Assembly: GCA_900752625.1 (NCBI GenBank)
Contig: CAADWC010000287.1
Location: 1 to 8,731 of the forward strand
Reading direction: 5' to 3'
Origin: Oscillospiraceae bacterium
Lineage (GTDB): Bacteria > Bacillota > Clostridia > Oscillospirales > Ruminococcaceae
Length of the DNA stretch: 8,731 nucleotides
The translations under genes were made by a program, and so were the position numbers. Numbering within the stretch: position 1 is the first letter of the stretch; every line of letters begins with the position of its first letter. Of the stretch, positions 5,577 to 8,731 are shown piece by piece. The notes beneath the pieces are model-generated. The model was not told the origin of the DNA and did not search any database. It worked only from the letters and a program-made list of their open reading frames with translations.

Positions 5577-6342
5577 TTGTACGTTCCCCCTTTAAATAAA
5601 TGTCTTTTCGAGCAAAAATAACCGTACCGATTGGAATAAGCAAAAGAGATGCCAAAAGCCATATAAGGCAGGAAATCCAGACCAAATGCAGTTCATAGTA
5701 TCGTGTTTGCATGCTGGCTGCCCAGATATACCACGGCGAATCCACAAATAGCGCAAGTGTAACAGAGCCGGAAAGCAAAATCAGCGTTACTGCCGGATTT
5801 ACACCAAGCATCGTAATAAACTGCCCAATCAGCGATACGCTCAAAACAGCACAAAACGGTGCAGCCAACACATAAATGCCGGAAAGTCTTACGGTATAAT
5901 GAAACATCGGGCACAGGGTTATGCCGGTTAAAATCAATGCAGCAAACGAAATCGTTACCGTGCAGACCATCCAACAGCATTTACTGAGCCACCATGCCGA
6001 TTTACTGCCGGTTTTCATGAGCATGCACTCTCCGAAGCTTCCAAGGCTGCTGCTCGTATAATCATTTGTAATGAGAAGCAAAAAAATTTGAAAGCCTACC
6101 CATTCAAGGCACAGGCTTAAACTGTTGGGTGTAACCACATCATCTCCGAAAAACATCAAAGACAAAATGCCGGAAAGATCATGCGGCACTTCATAGCGCT
6201 GAAAAAGCATTCCTTTCAGCACGCAAAACGCCGCTAAGAAAAGCGCCGGCAGAAAGCGCCAGGCACGGTGCAGAACGCCCAACTTCCAATCGATGAAAAA
6301 AGCACGTTGAAAGCTCTGCAGCTGATTTTTTTGCTTGCGCAC
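5566..6342 (-). CDS. ABC-2-type permease, third of three
   Basis: A 258-residue integral membrane protein with about six helices (near 29-46, 78-93, 122-143, 153-176, 182-200 and 219-244), a basic N-terminal cytoplasmic stretch and a basic C-terminus. This is the size and layout of LanE/LanG or BcrB-type permeases. No sequence motif fixes the substrate. The start is GTG at 6342, with AAGGAG nine bases upstream; that ribosome site spans the TGA of the preceding gene, so the two are coupled. It overlaps the ATPase start by 11 bases, which suggests close stoichiometry. It is only loosely similar to the other two permeases by eye. Confidence 0.82.
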   Translation of the reverse strand: MRKQKNQLQSFQRAFFIDWKLGVLHRAWRFLPALFLAAFCVLKGMLFQRYEVPHDLSGILSLMFFGDDVVTPNSLSLCLEWVGFQIFLLLITNDYTSSSLGSFGECMLMKTGSKSAWWLSKCCWMVCTVTISFAALILTGITLCPMFHYTVRLSGIYVLAAPFCAVLSVSLIGQFITMLGVNPAVTLILLSGSVTLALFVDSPWYIWAASMQTRYYELHLVWISCLIWLLASLLLIPIGTVIFARKDIYLKGERTNAR

Positions 6343-6348
6343 AGAAAC

Positions 6349-7170
6349 TCACTCCTTACGCAAAAACTCCCTTTTTTCGGAAATTAAATAACCGATAAGC
6401 CCTAAAGCTGCACAGATGCATATCGGAATTAAAAAGCGAAATTCCGGCACAGCAGATAAGAGGTAATCCGCGGGCGAGATAAAGAGAGACGTAAATAATA
6501 ACGGCTTTCCGTTAACGGCCATGACCGCTGCATCAAACCCAGCATATCCCATATACAAAATCCAACTAAGAATCTCCATTCCGAACCATTTTCCAAGCAA
6601 TTCCACTGCCATCGGCAAAGCACAGGCGATCCACAGCGTCAAAAATTGGCTGCATAAAACGCGTACCGGCGAAAGAGCTCCAAAATACGTTTTAATTGCC
6701 TGCACCGTTTCTTCGGCACGAATATCCATGCAGTTACTCGCCGCCAAATAAGCAAAGCCGTCTTCGGGCAGTGCATTCCAGTTATAAAAGCTTTGTGGTG
6801 CATACCGAAATGAAAGCAGCCCGACAATGGCCATGCACACTACGGCAAGCAAAAAGCTCAAGATCAGTAAACACAGCCCCTGCCGTGCATATAAAGTGCT
6901 CTTGTTGTGAAAACGCAGCAAAATATCATACGAAAAATCTCCGTGCAGAACACGATAAGCCAAAAATAGCCCTACAATCGGCAATACGACCGCCGTAAAC
7001 CCGCGAAAGCCTGCAAAAGAGAATATATCCAAACAGCAAAGACTTTCTGTTGCATAGCCGTCAGACCAAATCACAAGGCCAATGATGCAGTATAGGGAAA
7101 CCGCGCAAATGCCGATCATAAGCAACAGCAGCTTCCAGTGTGATGCTATTTTTCTCTTAAAGTAGAGCAT
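6349..7170 (-). CDS. ABC-2-type permease, second of three
   Basis: 273 residues with about six membrane segments (near 13-34, 55-73, 97-120, 171-192, 196-216 and 245-264). A larger loop between the third and fourth segments (about 121-170) is rich in polar and acidic residues and probably lies outside the cell. The N-terminus MLYFKRKIASHWK is short and basic, as in BcrB/LanE-like permeases. ATG at 7170 follows AAGAGGA and lies 10 bases after the upstream stop; the downstream gene begins six bases after its own stop. It would pair with another permease and the ATPase in an exporter. Substrate unknown. Confidence 0.82.
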   Translation of the reverse strand: MLYFKRKIASHWKLLLLMIGICAVSLYCIIGLVIWSDGYATESLCCLDIFSFAGFRGFTAVVLPIVGLFLAYRVLHGDFSYDILLRFHNKSTLYARQGLCLLILSFLLAVVCMAIVGLLSFRYAPQSFYNWNALPEDGFAYLAASNCMDIRAEETVQAIKTYFGALSPVRVLCSQFLTLWIACALPMAVELLGKWFGMEILSWILYMGYAGFDAAVMAVNGKPLLFTSLFISPADYLLSAVPEFRFLIPICICAALGLIGYLISEKREFLRKE

Positions 7171-7180
7171 ATTTTTCCTC

Positions 7181-8038
7181 TTAGAATATATCTCGCTTCC
7201 GACCGGCCATAAAATAGCCGCCTATGCCGAGTGCAGCATAAACAATCGTAGAGATCAAAACCGATACAGCTTGATGATGGCTTCCCCCTGCAGGGTGCGC
7301 TAACATCAAAAAATAGAACGGATTTGCACCCATCAGTTCTGGAAAGGTAAGAAACGAAAATATCGTTGTAATCGCCATCCAAATGATAAACGGCGCAATC
7401 AGCACCAAAAAACGATTTTCAATGTAGAACGAAAGCAGTAAGCCAAAGGAAGCAAATATAATACCATATACAGCGACCAGTAAGACCGCCAATACAAAAT
7501 ATAATGGAAAGCACGTAAAATACAGCTTTCCCCACAGCGAAAAGCTGCCGGAAAGCACTATTTCGCCGCCATAAGCATACGGCTGAAAATAAGGGACCTT
7601 CATTGCCACAAGGAAAAAATCAAGCAGGAAAGGTACTGTAACCACAACTGCAGCTGTTGCGGCCACCGCGATGAACTTTGCAATATAGTAACTCTTCGCC
7701 GTAGTTCTCGTCAAAACAGATTTTATGTAGCCGCTGCGCATATCAGCACTTAAAGAGGCTGCCATCGGCAAGGCCGCCAAAATCGGCATAACCGTCATAA
7801 ACACGCTGGCTTGTCCGTCTAATAACATTCCCATCAAGCTTTTAGCCACATTATTCGGCGGAAACATCATTTCTTCGTTCCAATAAATAACATCTCCTGC
7901 ATGAGAAAAGCCCACCGGCGCCCCCTCCATGCAGCAGCCATGCCAAACTGCAATCGCGCAGCCTATGAGTAAGGCCAACCAAAAACCATACCCCGTAAAG
8001 CCGCGCCGTAACTCCGATGAGATCAAGCGTTTGTTCAT
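7181..8038 (-). CDS. ABC-2-type permease, first of three
   Basis: 285 residues with about six membrane segments (near 15-33, 78-96, 118-146, 173-204, 210-230 and 256-277). An outer loop at 34-77 contains Trp and acidic residues. The stretch RSGYIKSVLTRTTAKSYYIA (101-120), between the second and third segments, is the basic cytoplasmic loop typical of ABC-2 permeases that contact the ATPase. ATG at 8038 has AGAGGTGG upstream and starts 14 bases after the preceding stop. It heads the run of three permeases, and the position suggests they assemble with the single ATPase encoded last. The clear coupling-loop motif is seen best in this copy. Confidence 0.85.
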   Translation of the reverse strand: MNKRLISSELRRGFTGYGFWLALLIGCAIAVWHGCCMEGAPVGFSHAGDVIYWNEEMMFPPNNVAKSLMGMLLDGQASVFMTVMPILAALPMAASLSADMRSGYIKSVLTRTTAKSYYIAKFIAVAATAAVVVTVPFLLDFFLVAMKVPYFQPYAYGGEIVLSGSFSLWGKLYFTCFPLYFVLAVLLVAVYGIIFASFGLLLSFYIENRFLVLIAPFIIWMAITTIFSFLTFPELMGANPFYFLMLAHPAGGSHHQAVSVLISTIVYAALGIGGYFMAGRKRDIF

Positions 8039-8052
8039 ACCGCCACCTCTTT

Positions 8053-8731
8053 CTATGCAGCAAACCAGTCGTTCACGATCTCCGTAACATCAAACTCAGC
8101 TGCGGTAACACCGTAATCATTGATTGTAAAAGCATATTTAAATGCGTTTTCTTCATATGTTGTAAGTGCATAATGCTCTTCTTCATCAAAAGAATTTTGT
8201 ACTCCGTCACGCTTTGCAGCCTCGTAATCTGTAATAACAAACGTAAAGTCATTTCGCATCAACATGACGCACAAAACGTCTCTTGTTTCCCCTGCGTGAA
8301 CCCAAATATGGCCGGAATCTCGCGGGTCTTCCTCTGTGGTCGTTTTCTCTGCTATGCCGGATTGTAAAATGTGTTTATTACATCTGTTTTCCGAAGCATC
8401 CAAAACATAGCCGTCTAAATTATATTGAATAAGCCTCACATCGCTGCCCAAAAATTCCATATGGTCTATTTTACCGTTATATGTAAGGCGCAGTGTGGTG
8501 TATACAAATACATAATCCGGGTTTGTAATCGTGCCGGATTCATCCAATCCACACTCTTCTCCAAACCACCCATCCTCTTCAGTCAAACCATATTCCAATG
8601 TGTTTGAAGCATGTACATCGGTAACTTCAATATTTAGGCCGTTATCCGCATGATAAACCGGTGCTTCGCCGCTCTCCGTCGTAAGCGTACCGTCGTCTTC
8701 GCGCAAAATATGATAGGTCTGCCTGCTTTTC
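8053..8731 (-). CDS. Extracytoplasmic beta-rich protein of the ABC operon (N-terminus outside the window)
   Basis: An open frame that enters from the right edge and ends at TAG 8053-8055; 225 codons are visible. No start is assigned: the frame stays open to 8731, and a TTG at 8706 has no support. The visible part is acidic and beta-rich, with strands such as YVFVYTTLRLTYNG and the later WVHAGETRDVLCVMLMRNDF. These parallel VWYLLVTCTFENKS and VPVGETAKIVFPVAV in the operon's last gene, so both may share a DUF4352/DUF5028-like Ig fold (inference). A signal peptide or anchor would lie beyond the window. No enzyme motif is seen. With a 14-base gap to the first permease gene, it belongs to the same transcript. 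It could bind the exporter's substrate or guard the cell surface. Confidence 0.65.
   Translation of the reverse strand, partial: KSRQTYHILREDDGTLTTESGEAPVYHADNGLNIEVTDVHASNTLEYGLTEEDGWFGEECGLDESGTITNPDYVFVYTTLRLTYNGKIDHMEFLGSDVRLIQYNLDGYVLDASENRCNKHILQSGIAEKTTTEEDPRDSGHIWVHAGETRDVLCVMLMRNDFTFVITDYEAAKRDGVQNSFDEEEHYALTTYEENAFKYAFTINDYGVTAAEFDVTEIVNDWFAA

Overview
The window reads as a three-part mosaic from a gut-type Clostridia (Firmicutes). The evidence is strong AGGAGG-like ribosome sites, Firmicutes-style promoters, a Rep_3 initiator, a Bacillus-type D-amino acid transaminase and a BcrA/LanF-like exporter. Nothing fixes the genus. The segments differ in base composition. By hand count, single 60-base lines give about 28-42% G+C in the first part of rep, 58% in its last third, 62% in the dat/peptidase block and 37-47% in the transporter operon.

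Region 1 (1 to about 2010) is a replication module. A consensus promoter with a 9-bp inverted repeat around its -35 box drives a Rep_3 (RepB-like) initiator. A small SH3-like protein is translationally coupled to it. About 660 bases of non-coding DNA follow and look like an iteron-type origin: 22-bp-spaced repeats, one inverted copy, and a ~170-bp segment present twice 284 bp apart. Each copy of that segment carries the same TTCTCACCT word found in the rep operator.

Region 2 (about 2010 to 4241) is a G+C-rich block. It holds dat (D-amino acid transaminase), a P1-family (DmpA-type) aminopeptidase, a bidirectional terminator, and the last ~37 codons of a convergent, truncated PuuD-like glutamine amidotransferase. 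It looks like a piece of another chromosome, cut inside the amidotransferase gene. The word ACAACGC lies near both edges. The promoter that appears to drive dat lies in the origin-side sequence.

Region 3 (about 4276 to 8731) is a tightly packed minus-strand operon running in from beyond the right edge. In transcription order it holds an extracytoplasmic beta-rich protein (incomplete in the window), three six-helix ABC-2-type permeases, an ABC ATPase with a glutamate where the Q-loop glutamine normally sits, and a membrane-anchored DUF5028/DUF4352-like protein. A perfect 18-bp stem terminator closes it. The arrangement recalls LanFEG/BcrAB peptide-immunity exporters, but three different permeases plus two extracellular partners is unusual. 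No precursor peptide or regulator is visible here.

The simplest reading is a plasmid or integrated plasmid carrying captured cargo. A chimeric assembly join at about 2010 or 4241 cannot be excluded from sequence alone.
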